NCBI RefSeq assembly: GCF_003030345.1
Contig: NZ_CP028158.1
Span: 4,588,001-4,652,000, forward strand
Reading direction: 5' to 3'
Length of the DNA stretch: 64,000 nt
Source: Plantactinospora sp. BC1
GTDB taxonomy: Bacteria > Actinomycetota > Actinomycetes > Mycobacteriales > Micromonosporaceae
Shown: positions 1 to 8,081 of the stretch, piece after piece
Numbering within the stretch: the first letter of the stretch is position 1
How the letters are laid out: the number at the start of each line of letters is the position of its first letter
Notes under the pieces: model-generated
Told to the model about the DNA's origin: nothing
The model's input: only the letters and a program-made list of their open reading frames with translations
Databases searched by the model: none
Translations under genes and position numbers: made by a program

Positions 1-1283
1 CCAAGCGCCTCTACCTGATGTCGCTGGTGCTCTTCCTCGGCGGCTCGGCGCTGTGCAGCGTGGCCTGGGACATCGGCCCACTGATCGTCTTCCGGGCTCT
101 CCAGGGTCTCGGCGGCGGCATGCTGATGCCGCTCGGCATGACGATCATGACTCGCGCCGCCGGCCCGCACCGGGTCGGCCGGGTGATGGCCGTGCTCGGC
201 GTACCGATGCTGCTCGGCCCGATCGGCGGCCCGATCCTCGGCGGCTGGCTGATCGAGGCGGCCTCCTGGCACTGGATCTTCCTGATCAACGTGCCGGTCG
301 GGATCATCGCCTTCGTCTTCGCGCTGCGGGTCCTGCCCAAGGATGAGCCGCAGCCCTCCGAGTCGTTCGACTTCCTCGGCATGCTGCTGCTCTCGCCGGG
401 TCTCGCGCTCTTCCTCTACGGCGTCTCCTCCATCCCGGAGGAGGGCACCGTCGCCGCCGCCAAGGTGCTGGTTCCGGCGATCATCGGCCTGCTGCTGATC
501 CTCGCGTTCGTGGCGCACGCCCTGCGCAAGGACCACCCGCTGATCGACCTCAAGCTGTTCAGGAACCGCAACCTCACCGTCTCGGTCGTCACGATGACGC
601 TCTTCACCGTGGCGTTCATGGGCGCGATGCTGCTGCTGCCCAGCTACTTCCTCCAGGTACGCGGCGAGGGGACCCTCGACGCCGGCCTGCTGCTCGCCCC
701 GCAGGGCATCGGCGCGATGCTGACCATGCCGATCGCCGGCCGGCTGACCGACCGGATCGGCCCCGGCAAGCTGGTACTCGGCGGAATCGTGCTGATCGCC
801 CTGGGGCTCGCCCCGTTCACCCAGATCACCGCCGACAGCTCGTATGGGCTGCTCCTCGGTGGCCTGTTCGTGATGGGCATGGGAATGGGCATGACCATGA
901 TGCCGATGATGTCGGCGGCGATGGCTAGCCTCACCCACCAGCAGGTCGCCCGGGGCTCCACGATGATGAACATCGTCCAGCAGACCGCCGGCTCCATCGG
1001 CACCGCCGTGATGTCCGTCATCCTCACCAACCGGGTGCTGGAGAGCCAGGCGGCCACCGCGTACAGCGCGGTCACCCAGGGGCAGGTGCCGCGCGACCAG
1101 GTGCCGCCGGAGGTACTCACCCAGGGGCAGGCGTCGCTGGCCGACGCGTTCAGCCAGACGTACGTGATCGCGCTGGTGCTGATCGTCCTCTGTGTCATAC
1201 CGGCGGTGCTGCTGCCGCGCAAGCGGATCGAGCCGGCCGCGCCGGAGCAGGGCGAGGTGCCGGTCCCGGTCGTCATGCACTGA
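1..1283 (+). CDS. MFS drug exporter, DHA2 (EmrB/QacA-like) family, 5' truncated by the window
   Basis: Proton-driven multidrug efflux permease of the inner membrane. The reading frame is open from base 3, so the N-terminus lies outside the window. Visible are about ten hydrophobic helices, an RALQGLGGG signature near the start, and the antiporter motif C (GPIGGPILGG) in the following helix. A Met-rich helix (MGMGMGMTMMPM) lies late in the protein, and the C-terminal tail is hydrophilic. The family normally has 14 helices and about 480-520 residues, so roughly 60-100 residues are missing. The substrate cannot be told from sequence. A strong hairpin follows the stop. The family call is firm; drug specificity is not known. 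Confidence 0.9.
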   Translation, partial: KRLYLMSLVLFLGGSALCSVAWDIGPLIVFRALQGLGGGMLMPLGMTIMTRAAGPHRVGRVMAVLGVPMLLGPIGGPILGGWLIEAASWHWIFLINVPVGIIAFVFALRVLPKDEPQPSESFDFLGMLLLSPGLALFLYGVSSIPEEGTVAAAKVLVPAIIGLLLILAFVAHALRKDHPLIDLKLFRNRNLTVSVVTMTLFTVAFMGAMLLLPSYFLQVRGEGTLDAGLLLAPQGIGAMLTMPIAGRLTDRIGPGKLVLGGIVLIALGLAPFTQITADSSYGLLLGGLFVMGMGMGMTMMPMMSAAMASLTHQQVARGSTMMNIVQQTAGSIGTAVMSVILTNRVLESQAATAYSAVTQGQVPRDQVPPEVLTQGQASLADAFSQTYVIALVLIVLCVIPAVLLPRKRIEPAAPEQGEVPVPVVMH

Positions 1284-1316
1284 CGAGCACACCCCGGAGC
1301 GCCGCTCCGGGCACCG

Positions 1317-1351
1317 CGAAGCCCTCCCGCCGCTCCGGCGGGAGGGCTTCG
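1317..1351 (+). terminator. Strong hairpin after the exporter
   Basis: A perfect 16-bp GC-rich stem (1317-1332 with 1336-1351) and 3-base loop, 34 bases after the exporter stop. There is no T-run, as is usual in high-GC actinobacteria. It probably ends the exporter transcript before the DUF2243 gene. Confidence 0.7.
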
Positions 1352-1464
1352 GCGTCCGCACCGGCCCCGGCCGGGACGAATCGGCGTCCTCCGCACGGTT
1401 ACTTCCGCCTTGTCCGGGTACCCGGGAGTGCACAGCGGGCAGGGACGGAGGCGGAGGCGGACCG

Positions 1465-2037
1465 ATGACGACCACCAGGGGTGAGGAACGGGCCGCCGTC
1501 AGGCCGGCCAGCCTCAGGTTGCCGGGGATCGTGCTGGGGGTGGGGCTCGGCGGATTCGTCGACGGCATCCTGCTGCACCAGATCCTGCAATGGCACCACC
1601 TGCTCAGCAGCACCAACACCGACAACGTCGGGGTGCGGTACTACGACCCGAAGACCGTACCCGGGCTGGAGATGAACACCCTCTGGGACGGCATCTTCCA
1701 CGCGGTCTGCTGGCTGGCCGTCCTGATCGGCCTGGCCATCCTCTATTCCCGGGTGACCCACCACCGCCGCCGGGTCTGGACCTCCCGGGTCCTGTGGGGC
1801 TGGATCCTGGTCGGCTGGGGGCTGTTCAACCTCGTCGAAGGCATCCTCGACCACCACATCCTCGGCATCCACCACGTCTATCCGGGCCCGGACCAGCTCT
1901 GGTGGGACATCGCCTTCCTCGTCCTCGGCGCGCTGCTGGTCGTCGGCGGCTGGCTGCTCCAGCGCGGCGGACGCTCGTTCGACCCCGTCTCCGGGCCCGA
2001 CGCGCCGACCGGCGGGCGGGCGCCCCGGAACACCTGA
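1465..2037 (+). CDS. DUF2243 family membrane protein
   Basis: A 190-residue polytopic membrane protein of unknown function. It has the family's signature GGFVDGILLHQILQWHHLLS in the first membrane segment, a second His-rich segment (EGILDHHILGIHHV), and about four hydrophobic helices. The conserved His residues suggest metal or heme handling, but that is inference. ATG 1465 was chosen because a purine-rich GGAGGCGGAGG ribosome site sits just upstream; the frame is open further 5' but without a conserved domain. The stop overlaps the start of the CtaG-like gene (TGATG), so the two are probably translated together and act in one process. Confidence 0.85.
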   Translation: MTTTRGEERAAVRPASLRLPGIVLGVGLGGFVDGILLHQILQWHHLLSSTNTDNVGVRYYDPKTVPGLEMNTLWDGIFHAVCWLAVLIGLAILYSRVTHHRRRVWTSRVLWGWILVGWGLFNLVEGILDHHILGIHHVYPGPDQLWWDIAFLVLGALLVVGGWLLQRGGRSFDPVSGPDAPTGGRAPRNT

Positions 2038-2888
2038 TGGGTCACGAGCCACACCACCTGCCCGAGCACGGGGCCGGCATCGACGTGTTCGGGGTACTGC
2101 TGCCCGCCGTCGTCCTGCTGCTCTGTGCCGGCCTCTACCTCCGGCTGGCCCACCGGGCACGGCGGCGCAACCCGGCGCTGGGCTGGAGCCGGTGGCGCAC
2201 CCTGAGTTTCGGCGTCGGGCTGCTCCTGCTGGCGGTGGCGCTGCTGCCGCCGGTCGCCACCTTCGCGCACACCGACTTCCGGGGTCACATGGTCGCGCAC
2301 CTGCTCGTCGGCATGTACGCCCCGCTCGCCCTGGTGCTCGGTGCCCCGGTCACCCTGCTGCTGCGTACGCTGCCCGCGCGGCGCGGCCGGCGGCTGACCG
2401 GGCTGCTGCACAGCCGTCCCGCCCGGATGCTGACCCACCCGGCAACCGCCTGGCTGCTCTCCACCGGCAGTCTCGTGCCGCTCTACTTCACCCCGCTCTA
2501 CGACACCGCGACGAGCCACCCGGCCGGGCACTGGCTGCTGCACCTCCACTTCCTGCTCGCCGGTTGCCTCTTCGCGCACGCCATCGCCGGCCCCGATCCG
2601 GCGCCCGCCCGGCCCGGCGTGCGTACCCGGCTGGTCTACCTCGGCTGCGGCATCGCGCTGCACGCCGTCGTCTCGCAACTGATGTACGGCGGCTACTGGG
2701 TGCAGATCGCCGCACCCGCCGTCGAGGTCCGGACGGGCGCCGAACTCATGTACTACGGCGGCGACATCGCCGAACTGCTGCTCGCCGCCGCCCTGGTCGC
2801 CACCTGGCGCCCCGAACGCCGCCCGCAACCCGGTGCCCGACCGCAGCGGCGGGCCGCCCCGGCTCCGGCCGGCGGCAGCGGGCTCTGA
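2037..2888 (+). CDS. CtaG-like cytochrome c oxidase assembly membrane protein
   Basis: A 283-residue membrane protein of the caa3-type CtaG family (PF09678), whose members help deliver copper to or assemble the terminal oxidase. Visible are about seven hydrophobic segments and conserved His-containing pieces: FRGHMVAHLLVGMYAPL, the HWLLHLHFLLAG helix, and a late MYYGGDIAEL segment. The start overlaps the DUF2243 stop by one base. No copper chaperone is adjacent. The tail from about residue 255 is Arg/Pro-rich and probably cytoplasmic. Family assignment is good; the specific oxidase partner is inferred only. Confidence 0.8.
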   Translation: MGHEPHHLPEHGAGIDVFGVLLPAVVLLLCAGLYLRLAHRARRRNPALGWSRWRTLSFGVGLLLLAVALLPPVATFAHTDFRGHMVAHLLVGMYAPLALVLGAPVTLLLRTLPARRGRRLTGLLHSRPARMLTHPATAWLLSTGSLVPLYFTPLYDTATSHPAGHWLLHLHFLLAGCLFAHAIAGPDPAPARPGVRTRLVYLGCGIALHAVVSQLMYGGYWVQIAAPAVEVRTGAELMYYGGDIAELLLAAALVATWRPERRPQPGARPQRRAAPAPAGGSGL

Positions 2889-2981
2889 TGATCACCGCGC
2901 TGGCGGGGCGGTGGGGCTGGCGCGGACTGGCGGGGCGGCGGGTTGCGGCGCCATCCAGCCCGCCACCGGGAACACTCCGGC

Positions 2982-3135
2982 GCGCAGACTGTCGAGCTGG
3001 GTGCAGAGACGGGGCAGGCGCCGAATGTCGGAGCGCGTGGGTGCACAGACGGGGCAGCTCGACAGTCTCCGTGCCCGGGAGTGCCTACCCGGCCGGCCGG
3101 AGACCGGCGATGCCCTGACGGCTCGGTACGCCTAG
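2982..3135 (-). repeat. Interspersed palindromic repeat, copy A
   Basis: A 14-bp perfect inverted repeat (AGACTGTCGAGCTG at 2986-2999, its complement at 3055-3068) encloses 55 bases holding two near-identical 20-base direct repeats. Homology to copy B (45892-46041, opposite strand) extends a further 67 bases to 3135. On the minus strand the element begins 9 bases after the stop of the gene at 3145-3645. It fills most of the 256-base gap between that gene and the CtaG-like gene. No coding sense is evident. Confidence 0.85.
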
Positions 3136-3144
3136 AAGAGGGGT

Positions 3145-3645
3145 TCAGCCGGTGCGGAACAGGTCGGCCCGGGACTGCTCCCGGGGTTCGCGCTCGTCCC
3201 GGGACCACCACCAGGCGTAGCTGATCGCCCCGGGGCGGGGTGTGGTCAGCACGATCCGGGCCACCAGCGGTCCCTCGTACGCGGTGAACTGGCCGGGGGT
3301 GCGCTGGGTGAAGCGGACCATGCCGGGCAGTTCGAGGCTGGCGACGTGCAGTTCGAGTCGACCGCCGGCCCCGAGGACCAGCACGCTGTGCTCGACGTGC
3401 CGCAGCCCGTCGCTGTCGGTGGTCGCCTCGTAGTCCAGAATGGCGGCACGTCCGTCGAGGGCGGTCCCCACCACCATCCGCGCCACGAACGGCCCGCTCT
3501 CCGGGCCGTCGCCCCGGCCCCGGTACACCCCGGTCGCGGCGGTGAGGCGGTGCAGTACGTCGGTCTCGGCGGGCACGGCGACACCGTAGCGTCCGGGCGC
3601 CAGCCGCTCCGGCCGAGCTACTGCCGCGTTGACGGTACTGCGCAT
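3145..3645 (-). CDS. Conserved-looking hypothetical protein, 166 aa
   Basis: I do not recognise a family with confidence. The protein is soluble, with no signal peptide or membrane helix. It opens with ERLAPGRYGV and alternates short hydrophobic strands with Gly/Arg turns (GVYRGRGDGPESGPFVARMVVG, then LDYEATTDSDGLRHVEHSVLVLG). This suggests an all-beta fold, possibly a small lipocalin-like or DUF1579-like barrel; that is inference. It is divergent from the PadR gene with only 20 bases between starts, so the pair share a promoter region and PadR may control it. The palindromic repeat follows its 3' end. Confidence 0.6.
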   Translation of the reverse strand: MRSTVNAAVARPERLAPGRYGVAVPAETDVLHRLTAATGVYRGRGDGPESGPFVARMVVGTALDGRAAILDYEATTDSDGLRHVEHSVLVLGAGGRLELHVASLELPGMVRFTQRTPGQFTAYEGPLVARIVLTTPRPGAISYAWWWSRDEREPREQSRADLFRTG

Positions 3646-3658
3646 TGAATAGTAGTAT
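3629..3658 (+). promoter_or_regulatory. Promoter of the PadR gene, leaderless start
   Basis: TTGACG (3629-3634) and TAGTAT (3653-3658) are separated by 18 bases. The GTG start at 3666 lies 7 bases after the -10, where transcription should begin, so the mRNA probably has no leader. The complementary strand carries GATACT over the same -10, which would fire toward the divergent gene. Confidence 0.65.
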
Positions 3659-3665
3659 CGCTGAC

Positions 3666-3998
3666 GTGGACACGACCCAGTTGCTCAAAGGCGTGCTGGA
3701 TCTCGCGGTCCTGGCCGTGCTGAAGGACGAGGACGGCTACGGCTACGACATCATGCGCCGGCTCCGCGCCGCCGGCCTCGAAGAGATCGGCGACGCCTCC
3801 GTCTACGGCACGCTGCGCCGGCTCTTCCAGGCCGGCCTGCTCACCACCTACGTCGTGCCCAGCGAGTCAGGCCCGCACCGCAAGTACTACGCGCTCAACC
3901 CGGCGGGCCGGGACCAGCTCCGCCGGTCCGGCAAGGTCTGGCGGTCCTTCGCCACCACCATGGACACGTTGCTCGACGACGAGGGGATCGCGGCATGA
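3666..3998 (+). CDS. PadR family transcriptional regulator
   Basis: A 110-residue winged-helix repressor. The N-terminus DTTQLLKGVLDLAVLAVL is the standard PadR first helix, followed by YGYDIMRRLRAAGL and the recognition region DASVYGTLRRLFQAGLL, then the wing SGPHRKYYAL. An ATG at 3645 is in frame, but GTG 3666 fits both the family N-terminus and the leaderless promoter. The last bases overlap the next start (ATGA), so it is cotranscribed with its HAAS membrane partner. This is a common PadR arrangement, in which PadR represses its own operon in response to envelope-active compounds. The ligand is unknown. Confidence 0.88.
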   Translation: MDTTQLLKGVLDLAVLAVLKDEDGYGYDIMRRLRAAGLEEIGDASVYGTLRRLFQAGLLTTYVVPSESGPHRKYYALNPAGRDQLRRSGKVWRSFATTMDTLLDDEGIAA

Positions 3999-4987
3999 CC
4001 GTCACCGAGCAGGAGATCGCCCGGTACGTCGGGCAGGTCCGCGAGGCGCTGGCCGACCTCCCGCCGCCGGTCCGCGACGAGCTGCTCGAAGACCTGCCCG
4101 AGCATCTGACCGAGGTGGCGGCCGAGGCGGAGGGGTCGCTCTACGAGCGGCTCGGCCCGCCCGAGGCGTACGCGATGGAGCTGCGCACCGCCGCCGGGGT
4201 CACCCCGCCGGCCGGCACCGTCAACCTCGACCAGCGGATCGGCGCGGCGGTCCGGAAGAGCCGGGAACGGATCCGCGCCGTCGACGGCCGGCTCGGCCCC
4301 GTCGTCGGCTACAGCCGGCTCAGCGACTTCCTCCGGCTGCTCCGCCCCGGCTGGTGGATCCTGCGCGGCTACCTCGCCGCGATGCTGATCACCGTACTGC
4401 TGACCGGCACCTCCTTCGGCCTGCTGCCCCGGCTCGGCGGCAGCGGGCTGGCCGCCCTGCTGCTGCTCGGCGCGACCGTCACCGGATCGATCTGGCTCGG
4501 CCGGCGTACCGAGCGGCTGGGCCCGCGCCCGAGGATGGTCCTCAACCTGGGCGCGGTACTGCTGGTCCTCTTCGGGCTGGCCGGCTTCCTCGAACTGGAC
4601 AGCCGGGCCGGCGGTGGCGGCGGCCCGTTGCAGTACGAGCAGGTCTACACCGACCAGTACTCCGGGGTGCAGGACGTCTACGTCTACGACAGCGAGGGCC
4701 GGCTGCTGGAGGGGGTACGCCTCTTCGACCAGAACGGCGAGCCGATCCGGCTCGGCCACCCCTGGTGCGCCGAGGCGCGCGAGCAACTCCTGCCCGGTCC
4801 GGACTACACCGACCCGATGCGGCAGCCGTACCCGTACTGCCCGGAGGGTGCGCCGTTCCGGTTCGGACCGACCGCGACGCCGACCCCGGAGCCAACCCCG
4901 GAGCCGACCCCGGAGCCGACCGCACCGGCCGAGCCGACCGCCACCCCGAGCGGGGCGCAAACGCCGACTCCTACCCCGACCGGCTGA
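3995..4987 (+). CDS. HAAS (DUF1700) domain membrane protein with PT-repeat tail
   Basis: A 330-residue protein. Residues 1-70 form the helical HAAS domain (YVGQVREALADLPPPVRDELLEDLPEHL), typical of PadR partners. A linker and two to three membrane helices follow (about 125-200), then an extracellular region with a Cys pair and Tyr-rich stretch, and a low-complexity tail of four PTPE-type units (DNA 12-mers near 4882-4920). It starts 4 bases inside padR. Proposed role: membrane sensor or partner for the PadR regulator. The tail suggests an extended surface stalk. The tail is simple-sequence DNA, so its length may vary between strains. Confidence 0.8.
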   Translation: MTVTEQEIARYVGQVREALADLPPPVRDELLEDLPEHLTEVAAEAEGSLYERLGPPEAYAMELRTAAGVTPPAGTVNLDQRIGAAVRKSRERIRAVDGRLGPVVGYSRLSDFLRLLRPGWWILRGYLAAMLITVLLTGTSFGLLPRLGGSGLAALLLLGATVTGSIWLGRRTERLGPRPRMVLNLGAVLLVLFGLAGFLELDSRAGGGGGPLQYEQVYTDQYSGVQDVYVYDSEGRLLEGVRLFDQNGEPIRLGHPWCAEAREQLLPGPDYTDPMRQPYPYCPEGAPFRFGPTATPTPEPTPEPTPEPTAPAEPTATPSGAQTPTPTPTG

Positions 4988-5017
4988 CTCGCAAACCCGG
5001 CCCGGCCGGGCCGGCGA

Positions 5018-5061
5018 CGACGTGGCGTACACCTGTGCAACAGGAGGTGTACGCCACGTCG
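5018..5061. terminator. Long hairpin after the PadR-HAAS operon
   Basis: A perfect 17-bp inverted repeat (5018-5034 with 5045-5061) around a 10-base loop, 31 bases after the HAAS stop. It is best read as a terminator without a T-run. It is the main content of the 208-base gap before the hydrolase gene. Confidence 0.65.
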
Positions 5062-5195
5062 CTGTTGGCTTCCGTCCCCTCGCCGGGCGTGGCAGGCTAC
5101 CCGAACACCCGGCACGCAAGCCCCGGACCACCGGACTTTGGGTGGGTGAAACTGTGCGACCAGCCAACGATGACTGACCGACAGGAGGGCCACCG

Positions 5196-5885
5196 ATGGG
5201 CGAGATGGTGAGTTACCGGAGTAACGGGGGGACCAGCGAGGGCTACCTGGCGCTGCCGGCCGGCGGCGCGACCGGTCCCGCCGTCATCGTGATCCAGGAG
5301 TGGTGGGGACTGGTGCCGCACATCACGTCGGTCGCCGACCGGTTCGCCGAGGCCGGCTTCGTGGCGCTCGCCCCCGACCTCTACCACGGCGCCTCCACCA
5401 CCGAGCCCGACGAGGCCGGCAAGCTCCTGCTGGGTCTGGCGATGGACCAGGCCGCCCGGGACATCGCCGGTGCCGCCGACTACCTGGCGGAGCGGCCCGA
5501 GGTCACCGGCGACACGGTCGGCTGCGTCGGCTTCTGTGCCGGCGGCAGCCTCGCGCTCTGGTCGGCGACGCTCTCCGAGCGGATCGTCGCGACCGTCGGC
5601 TTCTACCCGGTGCTGCCCTGGGAGCGGATGCGGCCCGAGTGGTCCAACTACACCGGCAAGGCCGCGGTGATCCACTGCTCGGAGGAGGACGGCACCTCCG
5701 CCGCCGAGGGAGTCAAGGCGGCCCGGCAGGCGATCGAGGCGGCCGGTGGCGACTGCACCACCCACGACTACCCCGGCACCCGGCACGCGTTCTTCAACGA
5801 CGACCGGCCGGAGGTCTTCGACCAGCGCGCGGCGTCCAGCGCCTGGGCCCGTACCCTGGAACTCTTCCGGTCCCGACTTGGCTGA
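5196..5885 (+). CDS. Dienelactone hydrolase family protein
   Basis: A 229-residue cytoplasmic alpha/beta hydrolase. The nucleophile elbow is GFCAGG (Cys near residue 112, the DLH hallmark). The catalytic His is in [10 protein letters not shown] near the C-terminus. An oxyanion-side QEWWGL motif and APDLYHG at the end of the next strand are also typical. A GACAGGAGGGCCACC ribosome site lies 5' of ATG 5196. Members hydrolyse dienelactones or related lactones and esters; no catechol pathway is nearby, so the real substrate is unknown. The glycosylase gene follows almost without a gap. Confidence 0.9.
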   Translation: MGEMVSYRSNGGTSEGYLALPAGGATGPAVIVIQEWWGLVPHITSVADRFAEAGFVALAPDLYHGASTTEPDEAGKLLLGLAMDQAARDIAGAADYLAERPEVTGDTVGCVGFCAGGSLALWSATLSERIVATVGFYPVLPWERMRPEWSNYTGKAAVIHCSEEDGTSAAEGVKAARQAIEAAGGDCTTHDYPGTRHAFFNDDRPEVFDQRAASSAWARTLELFRSRLG

Positions 5886-5934
5886 ACCGCACCGTCCCGC
5901 CGGCCCGGACCGGCGGTCGCGTACCCCGGCCGAC

Positions 5935-6660
5935 GTGCTCGCCCGCGCCGCGCGCGCGGGCGACCTGGCCGGGTTGGACGACGCCGTCACCGACTGCTTC
6001 GCCTGCCCCCGGCTCGTCGCCTGGCGGGAGGAGGTCGCCGTCGTGCGCCGGGCCGCCTTCCGCGACCAGGAATACTGGGGCCGGCCCATCCCCGGCTTCG
6101 GCGTCCCCGACGCCCGGATCGCCATCCTCGGGCTGGCCCCGGCCGCGCACGGCGGCAACCGGACCGGGCGGATCTTCACCGGTGACCGCTCCGGCGACGT
6201 GCTCTTCGCCGCGCTGCACCGGGCCGGCCTGGCCAACCAGCCGACCAGCGTCGCCGCCGACGACGGCCTCGCCCTGCGACACACCCGGATCGCCGCCGCG
6301 GTCCGCTGCGCCCCGCCGGAGAACAAGCCCAGCCCGGCGGAGCGGGACACCTGCGCCCCCTGGCTGCACCGGGAGATCGAACTGATCAGACCCACCCTGC
6401 GCGTCGTGGTCACCCTCGGCGCGTTCGCCTGGGCGGCGTGGTGGCCGGTGCTCCGCCAGGTGTACGGGGTGCGACCGCCCACCCCGCGACCCGCGTTCGG
6501 GCATGGGGCACACTGGTCGCTAGACGAGGCCGTCCCGCAGGTGCTCGGCTGTTACCACGTCAGCCAGCAGAACACCTTTACCGGGCGACTCACACCGACA
6601 ATGCTGGACGAGGTGTTCGCCCGGGCCCGGCACCTGGCCGGGCTCGACGAGGATCACTAG
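5935..6660 (+). CDS. Uracil-DNA glycosylase, family 5 (UdgB-like)
   Basis: Removes uracil and other deaminated bases from DNA, starting base excision repair. Visible are the iron-sulfur cysteines (CFACPRLV near residues 21-24, then RCAPPENKP and DTC), motif A as [14 protein letters not shown], and the C-terminal [16 protein letters not shown]. All are characteristic of the 4Fe-4S family 5 enzymes of actinobacteria. GTG 5935 (241 aa) starts at the conserved [13 protein letters not shown] helix. TTG 5878, which overlaps the hydrolase stop, is an alternative and would add 19 residues. Probably cotranscribed with the hydrolase. Confidence 0.88.
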   Translation: MLARAARAGDLAGLDDAVTDCFACPRLVAWREEVAVVRRAAFRDQEYWGRPIPGFGVPDARIAILGLAPAAHGGNRTGRIFTGDRSGDVLFAALHRAGLANQPTSVAADDGLALRHTRIAAAVRCAPPENKPSPAERDTCAPWLHREIELIRPTLRVVVTLGAFAWAAWWPVLRQVYGVRPPTPRPAFGHGAHWSLDEAVPQVLGCYHVSQQNTFTGRLTPTMLDEVFARARHLAGLDEDH

Positions 6661-6681
6661 ACGGCTCAGGGGGGCGGTGCG

Positions 6682-7488
6682 ATGACCGACGGGCACTCCG
6701 GTCGTGCCCGCCCGGCACCGCACCCACCCCGGTCCAGCCTCACCGCCAGCCTGCTCCGGACGCTGTGGCCGCTGGCGGCGGTCGCCGGGCTGCTGGCGCT
6801 GGCCGCGCTCGCCGCCGCGCACTCGTCGATCGGATTCACCCGGGTCGAGCCGCCGGCCGACATCGTGCCGACGATCGAGCAGCCGACCCAGCCCACCGGG
6901 CTGGAGCAGCCGACCAACACACCCGGGCCCGGCCAGCCCGGCGACTTCATCCCGCACTGGGTTTCCTACCTCGGCGCCGTGCTCTGCGGTGCCGTGGTGG
7001 TGGCGGTACTCGGCGCGCTGGTCTGGGCGCTGGCCCGGGACCTGCTGCGCCGCCGCCGGGGACTGGCCCGGCCCGGCGCCCGGAAGCTCCGCTCCGCGCG
7101 GGAGACCGCGGAGGAGGTGGTCGCCGCGCTCGACGCCGGCCTGGTCGACCTCTCCGACAGCGACGCCGACCCGCGCCGGGCGGTGATCGCCTGCTGGGTA
7201 CGCCTGGAGCAGGCCGCCGCCGCGGCCGGGGTCGAACGCCGGCCCGGCGACACCCCGACCGACCTGGTGACCCGGCTGCTCGGCGCCGGCCGGCCGGTCA
7301 GCGCCGACGTGCTGGCCGCGTTCGCCGACGTCTACCGCGAGGCCCGGTACGCCACGCACACCGTCGACGAGCGGATGCGCGCCCAGGCCCTGGCCGCACT
7401 GCGCCGGCTGCGTACCGAACTCACCGCGCCGGTCGACCGGCTGGGCGGGGACGGTGGGCGGGCGACGGCCGGAGGCGGGCAGCGGTGA
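6682..7488 (+). CDS. DUF4129 domain membrane protein
   Basis: A 268-residue protein with a short basic N-terminus, a membrane helix (about 26-48), an external Pro/Thr linker, a second helix (about 94-118), and a cytoplasmic DUF4129 domain (RRAVIACWVRLEQAAAAAGVERRPGDTPTDL, then FADVYREARYATH). It opens a MoxR/DUF58 operon, the usual DUF4129 context. GGGGGGCGGTGCG precedes ATG 6682. The stop overlaps the next GTG start. The role is inferred to be in an envelope-linked MoxR chaperone complex. Confidence 0.82.
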   Translation: MTDGHSGRARPAPHPPRSSLTASLLRTLWPLAAVAGLLALAALAAAHSSIGFTRVEPPADIVPTIEQPTQPTGLEQPTNTPGPGQPGDFIPHWVSYLGAVLCGAVVVAVLGALVWALARDLLRRRRGLARPGARKLRSARETAEEVVAALDAGLVDLSDSDADPRRAVIACWVRLEQAAAAAGVERRPGDTPTDLVTRLLGAGRPVSADVLAAFADVYREARYATHTVDERMRAQALAALRRLRTELTAPVDRLGGDGGRATAGGGQR

Positions 7489-8081
7489 GCGGCTCCAGCA
7501 CCAGCATCTTCGACCTGCTCCAGGACGAGGAGGAGCAGCAGCCCACGGCGACCCGTCGGCGTGCCGGCGTGACCGGCTGGCTGCGGCTCGTACTGGCGGC
7601 GGCCGGTCTCGCCGCGGCGGTCGTACTCGGGCTGCGCATGGTCGGGGTCGGCGTCTCCGCCGTCGCGGTCTTCGCCGGCTTCCTCGCCCTGCTGCTGCTG
7701 CGCCGGCTCACCCGGGCCCTCGCCCCGCCGCCGCCCCCGGTACAGGTCCGGCTGCGCCGCCCCGCCGAGGGCGGCGAGGAGGACGGCAGCTACGACTGGA
7801 CCGTCCGGGACGCCCTGGGCAGCTCGGTCAACCGCTGGGAGACCAAGCTCACCTGGTCGCAGGGGGAGCCGGAGCGGTTCTCCCGGGCGGTGCTGCCGGT
7901 GCTCGCCGAACTCGTCGACGAGCTGCTCCGGCAGCGGCACGGCGTCACCCGGGCCACCGACCCCGAACGGGCCCGGGCGCTGCTCGGCGAGCCACTGTGG
8001 AACTTCATCGACACGCCTCCCAAGCGCACCCCGGCGCCGCGCGACCTCGCGGCGATCGTCGCCCAATTGGAGAAGCTATGA
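7485..8081 (+). CDS. Small membrane protein of the MoxR operon
   Basis: A 198-residue protein of no family I recognise. It has an acidic N-terminus (FDLLQDEEEQQ), two adjacent hydrophobic helices (about 29-70), a PPPPP turn, and a cytoplasmic C-terminal half rich in charged helices ending in DLAAIVAQLEKL. GTG 7485 overlaps the DUF4129 stop, and its own stop overlaps the moxR ATG, so it is translationally coupled on both sides. This strongly implies a structural or adaptor role with the ATPase. Function otherwise unknown. Confidence 0.72.
   Translation: MSGSSTSIFDLLQDEEEQQPTATRRRAGVTGWLRLVLAAAGLAAAVVLGLRMVGVGVSAVAVFAGFLALLLLRRLTRALAPPPPPVQVRLRRPAEGGEEDGSYDWTVRDALGSSVNRWETKLTWSQGEPERFSRAVLPVLAELVDELLRQRHGVTRATDPERARALLGEPLWNFIDTPPKRTPAPRDLAAIVAQLEKL

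Noticed and set aside
1399-2160. Long open frames opposite real genes, such as 1399-2160, 4542-4925, 22253-23938 and 60550-62835 on the minus strand
   Set aside because: They mirror genuine genes in very GC-rich DNA, have Arg/Pro/Gly-rich translations without domains, and lack starts with ribosome sites.
2943-3224. Short frames across repeat copy A, and the matching ones at copies B and C
   Set aside because: Similar peptides appear at each repeat only because the repeat is shared; direction and frame differ, and no ribosome sites are present.
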